Assembly: GCA_949927415.1 (NCBI GenBank)
Contig: CATLFB010000005.1
Coordinates: forward strand, 104,708 to 168,707
Reading direction: 5' to 3'
Length of the DNA stretch: 64,000 nucleotides
From: an uncultured Candidatus Melainabacteria bacterium
Lineage (GTDB): Bacteria > Cyanobacteriota > Vampirovibrionia > Gastranaerophilales > Gastranaerophilaceae
A program made the translations under genes and the position numbers. Under the pieces are notes generated by a model, which had not been told where the DNA came from, did not search any database, and saw only the letters and a list, made by a program, of their open reading frames with translations. This document shows positions 18,450 to 28,931 of this stretch, one piece after another. The first letter of the stretch is position 1. Every line of letters begins with the position of its first letter.

Positions 18450-19034
18450 TTATTCCTTTATTCTGCTTATCATGCTTTTAAGCACGTCGGCGGAATGGTT
18501 TTTCTTGTTCGAATTTATCTTGATTTGCGGCAGGTCATCTATGCCGATGAATGCCGTTTTTTCTTTGTTTGTGTGTGAGAAATCTTCTCTGTTTTGTCTT
18601 GTAGATAGCGGCTTTTGACCGTGTTGAAGATTTTGGATTTTAGAGTTGTTTTCTGCTTGTTTTCTTTGAATAATTTTTGTTTGTAATTCAGAAGGCGAGA
18701 CAACTTTTTGAGCTACTGCACACCCTTGAGCCATCTGAGTTTCAAAGTTTGCCGGCTCTGTTGGCGCTTCCGGCTGAAGTTTTCCGCCCTGTAGTTTTGA
18801 GATGAGATTTGTTTTGTCGGCGTCTGATGCGATTAGGAATCTTTCGTTGCCGGCTCTTACGACATAGAGCATTTTTCTTGGTGCCAGCGAGAGCGAATCT
18901 TCAACGCCCAAAAATTCAGATTTTTTGCCCCCGAAACTTCCGGCCGCAAATTTTTTATACGCAAACAATGCAAAGCAAATCAAGCCGCACATTGCCATTG
19001 TATACACCGTAAAATTTAAAATATAACTTCCCAT
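18450..19034 (-). CDS. fliO: FliO-like flagellar assembly protein
   Basis: A 194-residue protein with one N-terminal transmembrane helix, then a small cytoplasmic beta domain containing LSLAPRKMLYVVRAGNERFL and LISKL, the FliO pattern (a chaperone for FliP assembly). The C-terminal half is Gln/Asn/Ser-rich and probably disordered. Its place directly before fliP supports the call, since FliO itself is poorly conserved. Confidence 0.78.
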   Translation of the reverse strand: MGSYILNFTVYTMAMCGLICFALFAYKKFAAGSFGGKKSEFLGVEDSLSLAPRKMLYVVRAGNERFLIASDADKTNLISKLQGGKLQPEAPTEPANFETQMAQGCAVAQKVVSPSELQTKIIQRKQAENNSKIQNLQHGQKPLSTRQNREDFSHTNKEKTAFIGIDDLPQIKINSNKKNHSADVLKSMISRIKE

Positions 19035-19069
19035 TACTTATCCTCGTATTGCTGCGACGCTTTGTTCAA

Positions 19070-20281
19070 CTAAATATCTTCGTCTTCGAGTTCAAAATCG
19101 CTGTAGTCAAATTCGTCTTCTTCCTGTCCCTGTGCGGCGGCCGGCATCGGCTCATCAGGGCTTGTCGGCATCGGTTCGTCATACATTGCCTGTTCCTGTT
19201 GAGGCATGAAGTTTTGCTGCGGCTCTGCCTGCATTTCTTCAACATCGTTCTGGCCTTTTTCTACTATGTCTGAAATCTTGACGCCGTAGCGGTCGTTGAT
19301 TATTACAAGTTCGCCGTGTCCGATGACTTTGTTTTCAACGCGCAGTGTAATTTTGTTGTCATAAAGCGATGCAATGTCAACCACAAGCCCGTCTTCTATC
19401 CTTTTCAGGTTGCCGAGAGTAATCTTTACGGGATCAAATTCAGCATACATGTCAACTTCTATGCTGTCCCATAAATTTGTATTTTCGTTATTTTCACTCA
19501 TGTTCTCTCCTTCGTCTCCGTCGAGCGGGTGCTCAAGCCCCATGTTCGGGTTTATTTTAAAATCTTTTTCGTAATCTTTCAGTATGAATTTTAACGTATC
19601 CAGCCGGCTGTTTTCTAAAAGTATAATGTCTTCAACTTCCAGCCCCTTCATTTCTTTTACGGTGAATTTTGTTGCGCCGATTCTGATTTTTGCGCTGATT
19701 GGACACATGTAAAAGTCTGAGAATTCAAATTTGTCTTCTTTTACAACAACTTTGTTTGCCTCTAACCTGGCTGACGGAAGCGAAATGATAAATTTTCCGG
19801 CATTTCCGTCGTCGATATTTTTAACAATGAATGTCAGATGAATCATGTCAAAGTTTTTGCGTTTAATGTTCACGACAGGCTTTGGTGTAAGGAATTTCGA
19901 CATAATTCTGAACATATAATCGTTAAATGCAGTGAGGATTTCGCCTTCCAAATCGGTCATTCTGTTTATGTGGAAAGAGCGGTTCGGCCGCCCGAGTGCT
20001 TTTTCAAGAAGCATTGCAACGGTTTTGTCAGAAATTCTGAAAAACATGTCATAAAGTTTGTCAATTCTGATTTTTGTGACAAAATAAGGCTCATTTGTCA
20101 TCAGCATGTTGATATTTTTGCTGACTCCGATAAGTTCAAAGCGGAATCCGGGCAGGAAAAAGCCGTCACTGGATTTTTGCGCAGCGATTGGAAAAACTTT
20201 TTTAAACCAGTCATATTCTTCGTACAAATTGTCAGTGACCGGAATTTTTGTATGTTCAAGTGCCTGTAAAATATTTTCCAT
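19070..20281 (-). CDS. FliM/FliN-like flagellar C-ring protein
   Basis: A 403-residue protein. Residues about 270-340 form a SpoA (FliN/FliM C-terminal) domain: VDMYAEFDPVKITLGNLKRI, then VENKVIGHGELVIINDRYGV. The first 240 residues look like the middle domain of FliM, but the usual N-terminal CheY-binding peptide (LSQxEID) is missing. The tail is Met/Gln/Pro-rich, then strongly acidic. It lies at the head of the fliO-P-Q-R cluster. It may serve as combined switch/export ring subunit, either FliM- or FliN-like; a symbol cannot be fixed from sequence. Confidence 0.7.
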   Translation of the reverse strand: MENILQALEHTKIPVTDNLYEEYDWFKKVFPIAAQKSSDGFFLPGFRFELIGVSKNINMLMTNEPYFVTKIRIDKLYDMFFRISDKTVAMLLEKALGRPNRSFHINRMTDLEGEILTAFNDYMFRIMSKFLTPKPVVNIKRKNFDMIHLTFIVKNIDDGNAGKFIISLPSARLEANKVVVKEDKFEFSDFYMCPISAKIRIGATKFTVKEMKGLEVEDIILLENSRLDTLKFILKDYEKDFKINPNMGLEHPLDGDEGENMSENNENTNLWDSIEVDMYAEFDPVKITLGNLKRIEDGLVVDIASLYDNKITLRVENKVIGHGELVIINDRYGVKISDIVEKGQNDVEEMQAEPQQNFMPQQEQAMYDEPMPTSPDEPMPAAAQGQEEDEFDYSDFELEDEDI

Positions 20282-20417
20282 TAACTATGGCTATCCCTAT
20301 ATTGTATAATTTCCCTCAAATACAGTATAGTACTTTTTTTCACTACATTTCAACTTTGTAATGTATTTTAATGAAATTTTACCAAATGGCAACATGAAAA
20401 AACGTTTTTTCGAAAAA

Positions 20418-20954
20418 TTATTTGCCGCTTCGTTTGGATTGAGTGCCTTTTAGTTTGTCGTTTTGAAAAACATTGTAGTCAAAATGAAATTGAACAGTTA
20501 TTGAATTGTTTTTATAACTTTTCGGAAGTTCTTCAAACGGCGCCGATTGTTTAAGTGCGTCAATTGCAGCCTGATCTGTTTCTTCACTGCCGGAAGATTT
20601 TAAAATTTTGTACGATAACAATCTGCCGTCTTTAGCAATGTGGAACAAAAGCTCTACACTATTGCTGGTTGTGGATTTTGGAGGATTCCAGTTTTGCTTG
20701 ATTTTGTGTTGTAAATTTTTCATGTACGGCGCAAATTCATCTTGAATGTCTTCAGAAGTTTGGCGGGTTTTACTTTGATAAATTTTTGGAAAATTCCGAA
20801 AATTTTTGTACAAAGTGTCGATATTAAATGAAATATATGCCGCAGCAGAAAGAAGAATTACGCATAAAACAATCATAATCCATTCATTAAGTCCGGATTT
20901 TTTCTCGAATGAATTTTGAACGTTGTCTTTTTGTTCGTTTTCTAATTTTTCCAT
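20418..20954 (-). CDS. TonB-C-like periplasmic protein
   Basis: A 178-residue protein with an N-terminal cytoplasmic stretch, one membrane helix (about residues 25-47) and a TonB C-terminal domain: HKIKQNWNPP, then VELLFHIAKDGRLLSYKILKSSG and AIDALKQSAPFEELP. It would span the periplasm and touch an outer-membrane or peptidoglycan partner. No ExbB/ExbD genes lie nearby. It is a neighbour of the corrinoid protein genes, with six bases between this start and the gene upstream. Confidence 0.75.
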   Translation of the reverse strand: MEKLENEQKDNVQNSFEKKSGLNEWIMIVLCVILLSAAAYISFNIDTLYKNFRNFPKIYQSKTRQTSEDIQDEFAPYMKNLQHKIKQNWNPPKSTTSNSVELLFHIAKDGRLLSYKILKSSGSEETDQAAIDALKQSAPFEELPKSYKNNSITVQFHFDYNVFQNDKLKGTQSKRSGK

Positions 20955-20959
20955 AATTC

Positions 20960-22117
20960 TTATCCCTCAAAATTTTTCACAAAATCCGCAATATCGCATG
21001 CATCAATCGTGCCGATTACAATATCAAAACCAAGATTTGCCGCATCAATTTCCGCTTGAATTTCTTTTTGCATGTGCGCTAATAGCCCCGGAATAATTAT
21101 TTTCCGATTTTTTACGCGGGACGCTAAATCGTGTTTTTTCAAAGTTTGCACAACCATTTTTGCGGTGAATTTTTCTGCCGACCATGCGGTTAAAACGCTC
21201 ATCCCGTCTGCCGGTGTCACAATCAAATATGATGAACGTTTCAAACTTTCCAATTCGTTTGCGACCGCAAAAAACGTCAGGGCAAAATTCGTTGTCAAAA
21301 ATATCAGCGAATTTTCATCCACCTCGTTGAATTCGTAAATTTTCGATTCGACTTTCAGCGGTTTTTGCGGGTCTGTAAAAATGTTTTCGCGCAAAGTCAT
21401 CAGCGTTGCAAAAAGCGCCTCGTCAAAATCTTCAAAAATCAGCGCGTTTGCGTACTTGCAGATGTAAAAAGCGGCTTTTGCACAAATGTCATTCAAATGC
21501 GGAGTTCTCTCTTTTTCTTCACGGCACGCGGGCGCAAAGTGTACGCAAACCGGATTTGAAAAATTTTCGTCCTTTTCTTTGATGGCTTTTTCACGGATGA
21601 ATTTTAAATCTTTGGCGGTTTTTGAAAATTCTTCGTCAAAAATAATTTTTATCGGAAGTTTCTCAAATTCTTCTATAGTGAGCGTGTTCGGATAAATTTT
21701 CCCGTTTGAATTTTTCAAAATTACTAAATCAACTTTTCGAGGCTTGTTCAAAATTGAAATTTCGAAATCAGACACGCGCCTGAATTTTTCTTCAAAATCC
21801 GCAGCCTCGCAATCAAGCAAAACGCATAGTGCTGTCGGGTTTAAAAAGGTTTTTTCATGTCTGAAAAGAACATTTTCTCCTCCGATTTTTGTGCCGTTTA
21901 TTTCCACTGTTTTTTGAGCGGCTTTTCTGGATTTTTCAAAAATCTCTTTTAATTCTTCCGGAATTTCAGGGCAGGATTCAATAGGCACGCTGCCTTTGGC
22001 TAATTTCAGTGCAAAAGCCATGCAGGTCGGGCAGCCGCATTTTTTGCAGTTGGAATTTTCCGACTTTTTGGCGGCAGGAAGATATTTGAAAATTTGCAGT
22101 CCCGAAAGTTCCATCAT
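20960..22117 (-). CDS. Corrinoid iron-sulfur protein large subunit (AcsC/CdhE-like)
   Basis: A 385-residue protein resembling the gamma subunit of acetyl-CoA decarbonylase/synthase. The N-terminal [4Fe-4S] motif is CKKCGCPTC with a fourth Cys about 17 residues later (ESCPEI). The C-terminal corrinoid-binding part has LTTNFALTFF, TPADGMSVLTAW and IIPGLLAHMQ, as in AcsC. AcsC is usually about 445 residues, so this form is shortened in the middle. It would carry a methyl group on cobalamin. It overlaps the AcsD-like gene by four bases. No CO dehydrogenase or acetyl-CoA synthase gene is nearby. Confidence 0.85.
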   Translation of the reverse strand: MMELSGLQIFKYLPAAKKSENSNCKKCGCPTCMAFALKLAKGSVPIESCPEIPEELKEIFEKSRKAAQKTVEINGTKIGGENVLFRHEKTFLNPTALCVLLDCEAADFEEKFRRVSDFEISILNKPRKVDLVILKNSNGKIYPNTLTIEEFEKLPIKIIFDEEFSKTAKDLKFIREKAIKEKDENFSNPVCVHFAPACREEKERTPHLNDICAKAAFYICKYANALIFEDFDEALFATLMTLRENIFTDPQKPLKVESKIYEFNEVDENSLIFLTTNFALTFFAVANELESLKRSSYLIVTPADGMSVLTAWSAEKFTAKMVVQTLKKHDLASRVKNRKIIIPGLLAHMQKEIQAEIDAANLGFDIVIGTIDACDIADFVKNFEG

Positions 22118-23022
22118 TTCAGCCCTTTCATTGTTTTTAGTGTTTCGGGGTGATTAATTACAATTAAATTGGCGCCTGCGGCTCTGATTGCGCTTGCGGC
22201 CGCGGTTTCAAACATAATCGAGCGGGTTTTTAAATCCCCCCAGGCGCGCGAAAATCTGTCCGATTTTGCTTCTTTTGTTTTGAGTGCTTCTTCGCAGGCA
22301 AAAGAGATTACCGGCATTTCTAAAAATTTGTCATTTGCCCCTTCCTGCCTGATTTTTTCGATAATGCTGTAACCGTATTCAAACCCGTAGCCAAGTCCGC
22401 CGATGTCTGTGTCAATAATGATTCTCTCAAGCGGCTGACCCAAATCCGACGATAAAATATTTATCTCTTTTGCAAGATTGATGTCAATTGGCGAACGCAA
22501 AACTACAAAATGTTGGCCTTTTGTGTGCGGAATAATTTCTTTGTATGTGTTTTCGTTTGCGGATGAAATGATGCATTCGATTCCATGAGCCTCTGCACAA
22601 TCCGAAAGTTCCGGCAAAAGTTTTCTGTCGATTTCATCATCCCCCGAGCCTCTGAGCATAAGGGGAAGTTCTATTTGCGGCAAAGTTTCTTCTAAAATTT
22701 CGACAGCTTTTTCGATATCTGCCGTCGATTCAATATTGAATCTCAAGCATAAAATATCAGGTTCAAGGCTTTGTGCGGCTTTGATTAGATTTGTGCGCAA
22801 GTTTTGTAAGGCGCGCGCGCCTTCCTTTATGTCCCCTTCATTTGGAACTTTTGCTCCATCTGAAACCTTGTCGGAGGCACAAAACCCTTGCATAAAAGGA
22901 AATCCGTTTTCAGGGTTGAAAATCGGAAGTTCCAATATGTATAAAGATTTTTGAGGAAACCCTTTGCGGCTTTGCGCAATAAGGGTTTCCAAATCTGAAA
23001 TTCTAGCAGGATTGTCTGTCAC
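22114..23022 (-). CDS. Corrinoid iron-sulfur protein small subunit (AcsD/CdhD-like)
   Basis: A 302-residue TIM-barrel protein resembling the delta subunit of acetyl-CoA decarbonylase/synthase: [14 protein letters not shown] near 75, [15 protein letters not shown] near 130, [18 protein letters not shown] near 195 and [16 protein letters not shown] near the end. It pairs with the large subunit encoded immediately downstream. Its first codons overlap the 3' end of ftsH by about 20 bases on the same strand. In a fermentative gut bacterium it may feed a methionine synthase rather than acetyl-CoA synthesis; that is inference. Confidence 0.85.
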   Translation of the reverse strand: MTDNPARISDLETLIAQSRKGFPQKSLYILELPIFNPENGFPFMQGFCASDKVSDGAKVPNEGDIKEGARALQNLRTNLIKAAQSLEPDILCLRFNIESTADIEKAVEILEETLPQIELPLMLRGSGDDEIDRKLLPELSDCAEAHGIECIISSANENTYKEIIPHTKGQHFVVLRSPIDINLAKEINILSSDLGQPLERIIIDTDIGGLGYGFEYGYSIIEKIRQEGANDKFLEMPVISFACEEALKTKEAKSDRFSRAWGDLKTRSIMFETAAASAIRAAGANLIVINHPETLKTMKGLK

Positions 23023-24892
23023 TTCTAACTTTTTCCATCAATTCATTAAATTCTTTTTCATCAAGAGTTTCGCGCTCAAGCAAGTTTTTCGAAATATATT
23101 CCAGCATATCGCGGTTTTCATTCAAAAGATTTCTTGCGATTTCGTAGCGTTCGTCAACGATTTTCTTAACTTCCTTGTCGATTTCTGCGGCGATTTCATC
23201 AGAATAATCTCTTTTCATGCCAAAGTCGCGGCCGAGGAAAATGTTCTGTTCGTTTTTGCCGTAAGCCATATTCCCCATCTTTTCGCTCATACCATACGCT
23301 GTTACCATGTTGCGCGCCATCGCCGAAACCTTTTCCAAATCATTGCTTGCGCCGGTTGTGATTGAATCTTTTCCGTAAACGATTTCTTCTGCAACTCTGC
23401 CGCCTAAAGTCATTGTGATTGTGTCAAGAATTTGCGATTTTTTCATTGTCAAATGGTCTTTTTCCGGCAGAACCATTGTGATTCCAAGCGCCATGCCGCG
23501 CGGAATTATTGAAACTTTGTGAAGCGGGTCGCAGTTTTTGAGAAGTTTTGCAAGAAGCGCATGGCCGACTTCATGGTAGGCGGTATTTTCTTTTTCTTCG
23601 TCGGTAATCATGCGGCTTTTCTTTTCCGGCCCTGCCATAACCTTGTCAATCGCCTCTTCAAGGTTTTCCATTGTAATAAGTTTCTGGTCATGGCGTGCGG
23701 CAAGAAGTGCGGCTTCGTTCAATAAATTCTGCAAATCAGCGCCTGAAAATCCCGGGGTTCTTTTTGCAAGAGTTTTGAGTTCAACGTCTTTTTCAAGCGG
23801 TTTGTTTTTCGCATGAACCGTCAAAATCTGTTCGCGTCCCAAAATGTCGGGTTTGTTAATGACAATCTGCCTGTCAAAACGTCCCGGACGAAGAAGTGCA
23901 TTGTCAAGGATGTCCGGACGGTTTGTTGCTGCGATTACAATGATGTTTGTATTTTCGTCGAACCCGTCCATCTCAACCAAAAGCTGGTTCAAAGTCTGTT
24001 CGCGTTCGTCATGTCCGCCGCCCATTCCGGCTCCGCGCTGACGGCCGACAGCGTCGATTTCGTCTATGAAAATAATACATGGCTGGTGTTTTTTAGCCTG
24101 ATCAAAAAGGTCTCTGACGCGGCTTGCACCAACGCCGACAAACATTTCAACGAAGTCCGACCCGCTGATTGAGAAGAACGGAACGCCGGCTTCGCCTGCA
24201 ACGGCTTTTGCCATCAATGTTTTACCGGTACCGGGGGCGCCTACCAAAAGAACACCTTTCGGTATTTTTGCGCCAAGTTTTATGTATTTGTCGCCGTTTT
24301 TTAGAAAATCGACGATTTCTTCAAGTTCTTTTTTCTCCTCGTCAATTCCGGCAACATCTTTGAATGTTGTTTTTACTTTGCTGTCAAGCATAAGTTTTGC
24401 TTTGCTTTTGCCGAATGACATGGCCTGCGAGCCGCCTGCCTGAATGCTTTTGGCTGTTACAATCAGAAGAATTATAAACAAAAGCGGGATGAACATTGAA
24501 CCGATGAGCCCGAGGATTTGTGAGGATTCGCTCGGTTTTTTTACGGCGATTTCAGCATCTGACGCTTCAAGTTTTTTCATGATGTCAGGATCATAAGGCG
24601 TCAAAACTTTGTATTGTTTTGTCGGAGTTTGTTTTATGTCCAACTGCATAAAAGGATTTTGAGTAATGTTTGACTGCGGTTTTTCGGCCTTAGGCTGGTC
24701 TTTTGGAATCGCAATCAGGTAGTCATCAGCTTTTTCAATTTTGCTGAATTCATTTGCGTTCAGTTTTTCTATGAAGTTTGAATAAGAAAGTTCGGACGTC
24801 TCCGTTGCCGGCCCGCCAAGAAATACTGAGACAGTGAAAATTACTACAACTATTGCAAGTATGATGTATCCTGCAGATTGGCTTTTATTCAT
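23003..24892 (-). CDS. ftsH: ATP-dependent zinc metalloprotease FtsH
   Basis: A 629-residue membrane-bound AAA+ protease. It has two N-terminal transmembrane helices with a periplasmic domain between, Walker [10 protein letters not shown] near 214, Walker [13 protein letters not shown] near 270, the second region of homology ([18 protein letters not shown]), and the zinc site HEVGH near 432. It degrades membrane and regulatory proteins. It is the first gene of the minus-strand run ftsH-acsD-acsC-tonB-like. Confidence 0.98.
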   Translation of the reverse strand: MNKSQSAGYIILAIVVVIFTVSVFLGGPATETSELSYSNFIEKLNANEFSKIEKADDYLIAIPKDQPKAEKPQSNITQNPFMQLDIKQTPTKQYKVLTPYDPDIMKKLEASDAEIAVKKPSESSQILGLIGSMFIPLLFIILLIVTAKSIQAGGSQAMSFGKSKAKLMLDSKVKTTFKDVAGIDEEKKELEEIVDFLKNGDKYIKLGAKIPKGVLLVGAPGTGKTLMAKAVAGEAGVPFFSISGSDFVEMFVGVGASRVRDLFDQAKKHQPCIIFIDEIDAVGRQRGAGMGGGHDEREQTLNQLLVEMDGFDENTNIIVIAATNRPDILDNALLRPGRFDRQIVINKPDILGREQILTVHAKNKPLEKDVELKTLAKRTPGFSGADLQNLLNEAALLAARHDQKLITMENLEEAIDKVMAGPEKKSRMITDEEKENTAYHEVGHALLAKLLKNCDPLHKVSIIPRGMALGITMVLPEKDHLTMKKSQILDTITMTLGGRVAEEIVYGKDSITTGASNDLEKVSAMARNMVTAYGMSEKMGNMAYGKNEQNIFLGRDFGMKRDYSDEIAAEIDKEVKKIVDERYEIARNLLNENRDMLEYISKNLLERETLDEKEFNELMEKVRSDRQSC

Positions 24893-25070
24893 TAAATTCT
24901 CCCTCTAAATTTGCATACACTATTTAAGTTAAGTATATTATACATCAAAAATATATTATAGTATAGTGTTTGCGCAATTGTAAAGATAGTTTTAGCCATA
25001 CGGCTATGGGAAGGCAATTTTTTGCGTGTTCATGTTTTATTATATGTACGTGTGAAAGTAATTAGTGTTT

Positions 25071-25997
25071 ATGACAGTTAATCGTACAAGCAAATTTAAT
25101 AACGATGCCTTGATATCAGCCGCCGGAACAGCGATTGTCGGCGGGGCGGGATTTGCGCTTGCGGGTTACGAATCCAAGCCGTGGCTGAAAAACGGCGTGC
25201 CGTCCGATGAATTTGTCAATAAAGTTGAGGAGAAACTTCTTTCGCATGTTGACAAGGCGCAGGCGGCTGATGTCAGACTTTATGACAAATTTATGGAAAA
25301 TATCGGCAAGGCCAAATCGTATGAAGAACTTGCTGATGTAAATTTGAAATATTTCACGGAACAAAAGCTTTCGCTTGCGCAGATAAAACAAGGTATTCAA
25401 AATCAAATACTTACGATTTTAGAGAGCATGTATTCGGGTTCGTCCGGGTCCGACAGCGGTCTTGATGAAGTGCTGGATTATTATAATGCTGTTAAAAAAT
25501 CTTCTAATATCGGTGAATTAAAATCCGCTCTTGTTGACAATTTAAAACAAAGCAGTGCCGGTATGGGGTTTGATTTTGTGAAGGGCAAAGTTAAGGGAAT
25601 GTATGAATTTTTCGGTGTCATGAGCGGTTTGGATACACGTTTGTCCGCGCAGGAGGCAATCGGGTCTTCTTTTGACGTTTTAAGACAAAATTTCAACAAA
25701 AAGCCGGACAATGTTTCAAAAGAAATGTTTGATATTATTAAAAATACGGCAAAGCGAATGCAGTATAAAACCGCAGGACTTTGCGCTCTACTGGGCGGTG
25801 CGGCTTTCGGAACTGTTGTGTATCTTGTGAACAAGCTTTGCATGAAAAAGACAGGCAGAAAAATGCCTTCAAAAATTCAAGCCGGAGCGCAAAAAAATGT
25901 TCAGATAAAGACCAATGCTCCTGCTGAAATTAAACCTCAAAACAGCCTGCCGGAAGACGGAAATCTGCTCAGGAAAAGGCTTTCGGGCAATATGTAA
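25071..25997 (+). CDS. Lineage-specific membrane protein, unknown function
   Basis: A 308-residue protein with a Gly/Ala-rich hydrophobic N-terminal segment (LISAAGTAIVGGAGFALAGY), a long helical middle region and a second membrane helix near residue 240 (AGLCALLGGAAFGTVVYLV), then a basic tail. The ATG at 25071 is preferred to a GTG six bases upstream. I do not recognise a family. It precedes another large membrane protein gene on the same strand with an 80-base gap. Confidence 0.65.
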   Translation: MTVNRTSKFNNDALISAAGTAIVGGAGFALAGYESKPWLKNGVPSDEFVNKVEEKLLSHVDKAQAADVRLYDKFMENIGKAKSYEELADVNLKYFTEQKLSLAQIKQGIQNQILTILESMYSGSSGSDSGLDEVLDYYNAVKKSSNIGELKSALVDNLKQSSAGMGFDFVKGKVKGMYEFFGVMSGLDTRLSAQEAIGSSFDVLRQNFNKKPDNVSKEMFDIIKNTAKRMQYKTAGLCALLGGAAFGTVVYLVNKLCMKKTGRKMPSKIQAGAQKNVQIKTNAPAEIKPQNSLPEDGNLLRKRLSGNM

Positions 25998-26075
25998 ATT
26001 ATCGTAAATTTTGTATATATTTACTCTTGCCAAAATCTCTAATTCGGTTAAAAATACATGACGGGAAGGACAACT

Positions 26076-28931
26076 ATGTTAGTAGGAAAAATAAATCAAT
26101 CAATACGGCCAAAGCGAAAAGACAAAGCCGAGGTATCTCAAAACAGGGTGCCGATATCGAATTCTTTTCCTCCATCTTCAACATCCGATGTTTTGTCCTT
26201 AAATTCAGGTTTAAATAAGAGTCCTTTAAAATCTACTTCCAATGAGATAGCTTTTAAAGGCTCTTTTTTTAGTCTGTATAAAGAAGCCGGCAAGTATGAT
26301 GTCAACGAGTTTTTGAATTATATGGAAAAGCCTCTTGACGGAATGGTGCGCAAGCTTTACAATGCAGTGCTTGATTCAAAATTGACTGACAGAGTGATTA
26401 AGGTTGACGGAAGCACATTAACGACTTCTCAAAAGACAATCCCGACGCTTGTTGCTCAGGGGGCGTCAGATCCGTTTTTGAAATTCCCGGGAGATATATT
26501 GAACGGCGCTGTTGAAATCCTCGGGAAATTCAAGCCGCTTGAAAAGTGGTCGGAAAAAACTCTTGAGCGCCCGATGTTTAAAAATATCAGACATCGCTCG
26601 AAAATTGATTATGAAGTAAACGCACTTCAAGGGCTTTTGGATTTCAGAAAAAATGCGCTTGATGATGCCCTAAAAGCTGAGGCGAAAAAACTCGGCGTTA
26701 AAGTTGACCAGCTTACAGACGTCGACAAAACTCGTGTTCAGGCAGATGTTGAAAAAAATATGGAATGGCTGATTTTCCAGCGTTCAATGAAACCTTTTGA
26801 CACAAAAGTCGGCAACTACGATACAAAACATGAAAGAGCATTAAACAGACTTGTTTCAGGCCTTCCGCCTGCAATATTTCTTGCAAATGATGCGTACAAC
26901 CTATCCCGAATGATGGATGATAATCCTCAAGAGGCTTCAAAAGAAAAACGCACAAGATTTAAGCAGGAAGCGTCAAGAATATTCTTAAGCGGATATTTGA
27001 CTCTGATTACAATGGGCGCTCTGTCAAAACTTATCAACAATTCCAAACTCGGAATTATGGCAATGACAGGTACAACGGTTCTGTTCACGGAAATGTATTC
27101 ACGTCTTCGCAACGGAAAACATATTTCAAGATTGACACCTGAAGAAGCCAGAAAAATTAACGAAAAAAATCACGCCCCGGAAGCTAATATAAAACCCGAA
27201 AACAAACCTGCATTCAAAGCAAATCCGAACGCTGACAAAACTTCAAAAGATAAAGTTCAAAAACCGCTTCTGTCGTTTGATACCGTCTTGAAAGCAAGTG
27301 CTGCAATAATTGCCGGCGGATTTGCAATAAAAGGAATCAGAAAAATTCCGCGAATTGATGCTGCGTTTGATGCGGTATTTAAACCGTTCCAAAAATGGTA
27401 CAAGAATGCGACTCAAATTTCTGATTACAAAGTTTCGCAAAAAGCGATAGATGAAGTTGCGGACACTTTGATAGAGCGCGGCTACAAAACACGCGGCGAA
27501 CAATATAAAGCTGTTGCAATCCGTTCTCGCGAACTTGTGGTTGAAAAAATTGTCAAAGAATTAGACAAAACTTCTGACATCAGCGTAATTGAAAAGTTCC
27601 TGAAAAATGTTTCCGCAAAAGACATTCACGCAGATACCTTGAAAGGAAATCTCAAATCCTTAGTCGGAATTCTTGACAAAAACGGTTACAAAGAACTTGC
27701 GGACAAATACAGATACAAAACAATTAGTTCTGTGAAATCCGACGATGCTTTAAAAACAGAACTTTCTAAAATTAAGCTTGAACTTAAAGCCGTCGGAGAG
27801 AATAATTCAGAATTGATAAAAACGATTTCCGAAAACAAACTTGAAAAAGCATTGATTTCTGATAAAAGTTCAGCCGGAAAAATTAAAACCGCTTTAGAAA
27901 AAGCCGGCGACAAGAGCGGAAAATTGTACAAAGATTACAAAGATGCACTTGAAGGGCTTGTCAACTTCGGTTCACGTGATAAAAAATACAAACAATTCAT
28001 TGATTTCTTTATAACCCCGTTCAGATTTATGTGGGGCGTTGTGAGATTCCCGTACAAAATCGCGAACCAGTTTGTTCAGCTTTTTGCAAAGAAAGCGCCT
28101 CAATCCGCAAAATCAATGGACGCTTTGAATATGGAAGCGGTTTCGAAAAGTTTCGACAAAATTTCCGCTGAAGCTAAAAAATACAGAGACGCGCTTGCAA
28201 AAGCTCCGGACGATAATGCAAAAGGAAAAATTTACAAAAAGTTTGAAGACTTTGTAATGGACAATACCCTCAAAGCCTTTAACGTGCATTCGATGTCGAA
28301 TGTTTCAAACGCGGATTTGTCAAACCTTGCCAAAACGGTTACGGCGGCAGCCACAATATGGTTCTTGATGACAGATAACTACAACATGGTTATGCTGAAA
28401 TCCAACGGAAACGATGTTGAAGGCGCTGATACAAAATTCAAAGAAAGATTTGTTCAGGAAAGTTCAAGACTGTTCTACCAGACACTTTTGATTGACCTGT
28501 TCAACAAAACTTTCCAAAAACAATACCACAGCTCATTGATGGGAATGAGTTGGATTACATTGACAAACACAACAATCGGCGAATTTTTGACCAGAAAATC
28601 AGTCGGAGTTCCTGTTGGAATGCATACTCGAGATGAACTTCTGGCTCATGAAGAAAAACAAAATAATGCAACAGGCTTCAAAAAGAATTACTACCAGTTT
28701 ATGAAACGTCTGACCGGAAAACGTTCAATCCAGTCATATAATGTGAAGAAAAATGCGGCTCCGGCGTCTTTTGGAACATCAGCTTCGACCGCGTCAACTT
28801 CATCCGCAGCGGTTACATCAGAAAATTCTACGGCAGCACCTAAAACCAAATCCGCAGAACTTCAAGCCACAACCCTAATGAATAGCGGCATTCAAAATAA
28901 CCAGACATTTACAAAACTGATTAAAGGCTAA
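26076..28931 (+). CDS. Large membrane protein with two homologous halves, unknown function
   Basis: About 951 residues. The start at 26076 (MLVGKINQ) has GGAAGG six bases upstream. After a short basic N-terminus with IAFKGSFFSLY, two regions look alike: around residue 266 (PAIFLANDAYNLSRMM, then RFKQEASRIFLSGYL) and around residue 760 (ATIWFLMTDNYNMVML, then RFVQESSRLFYQTLL), each followed by hydrophobic helices and a TxxE segment (MYSRL / FLTRKS). This indicates an internal duplication. Between them lies a Lys-rich helical region. The C-terminus is Ala/Ser/Thr-rich. It ends over the stop of the convergent gene at 28921. Function unknown. Confidence 0.7.
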   Translation: MLVGKINQSIRPKRKDKAEVSQNRVPISNSFPPSSTSDVLSLNSGLNKSPLKSTSNEIAFKGSFFSLYKEAGKYDVNEFLNYMEKPLDGMVRKLYNAVLDSKLTDRVIKVDGSTLTTSQKTIPTLVAQGASDPFLKFPGDILNGAVEILGKFKPLEKWSEKTLERPMFKNIRHRSKIDYEVNALQGLLDFRKNALDDALKAEAKKLGVKVDQLTDVDKTRVQADVEKNMEWLIFQRSMKPFDTKVGNYDTKHERALNRLVSGLPPAIFLANDAYNLSRMMDDNPQEASKEKRTRFKQEASRIFLSGYLTLITMGALSKLINNSKLGIMAMTGTTVLFTEMYSRLRNGKHISRLTPEEARKINEKNHAPEANIKPENKPAFKANPNADKTSKDKVQKPLLSFDTVLKASAAIIAGGFAIKGIRKIPRIDAAFDAVFKPFQKWYKNATQISDYKVSQKAIDEVADTLIERGYKTRGEQYKAVAIRSRELVVEKIVKELDKTSDISVIEKFLKNVSAKDIHADTLKGNLKSLVGILDKNGYKELADKYRYKTISSVKSDDALKTELSKIKLELKAVGENNSELIKTISENKLEKALISDKSSAGKIKTALEKAGDKSGKLYKDYKDALEGLVNFGSRDKKYKQFIDFFITPFRFMWGVVRFPYKIANQFVQLFAKKAPQSAKSMDALNMEAVSKSFDKISAEAKKYRDALAKAPDDNAKGKIYKKFEDFVMDNTLKAFNVHSMSNVSNADLSNLAKTVTAAATIWFLMTDNYNMVMLKSNGNDVEGADTKFKERFVQESSRLFYQTLLIDLFNKTFQKQYHSSLMGMSWITLTNTTIGEFLTRKSVGVPVGMHTRDELLAHEEKQNNATGFKKNYYQFMKRLTGKRSIQSYNVKKNAAPASFGTSASTASTSSAAVTSENSTAAPKTKSAELQATTLMNSGIQNNQTFTKLIKG

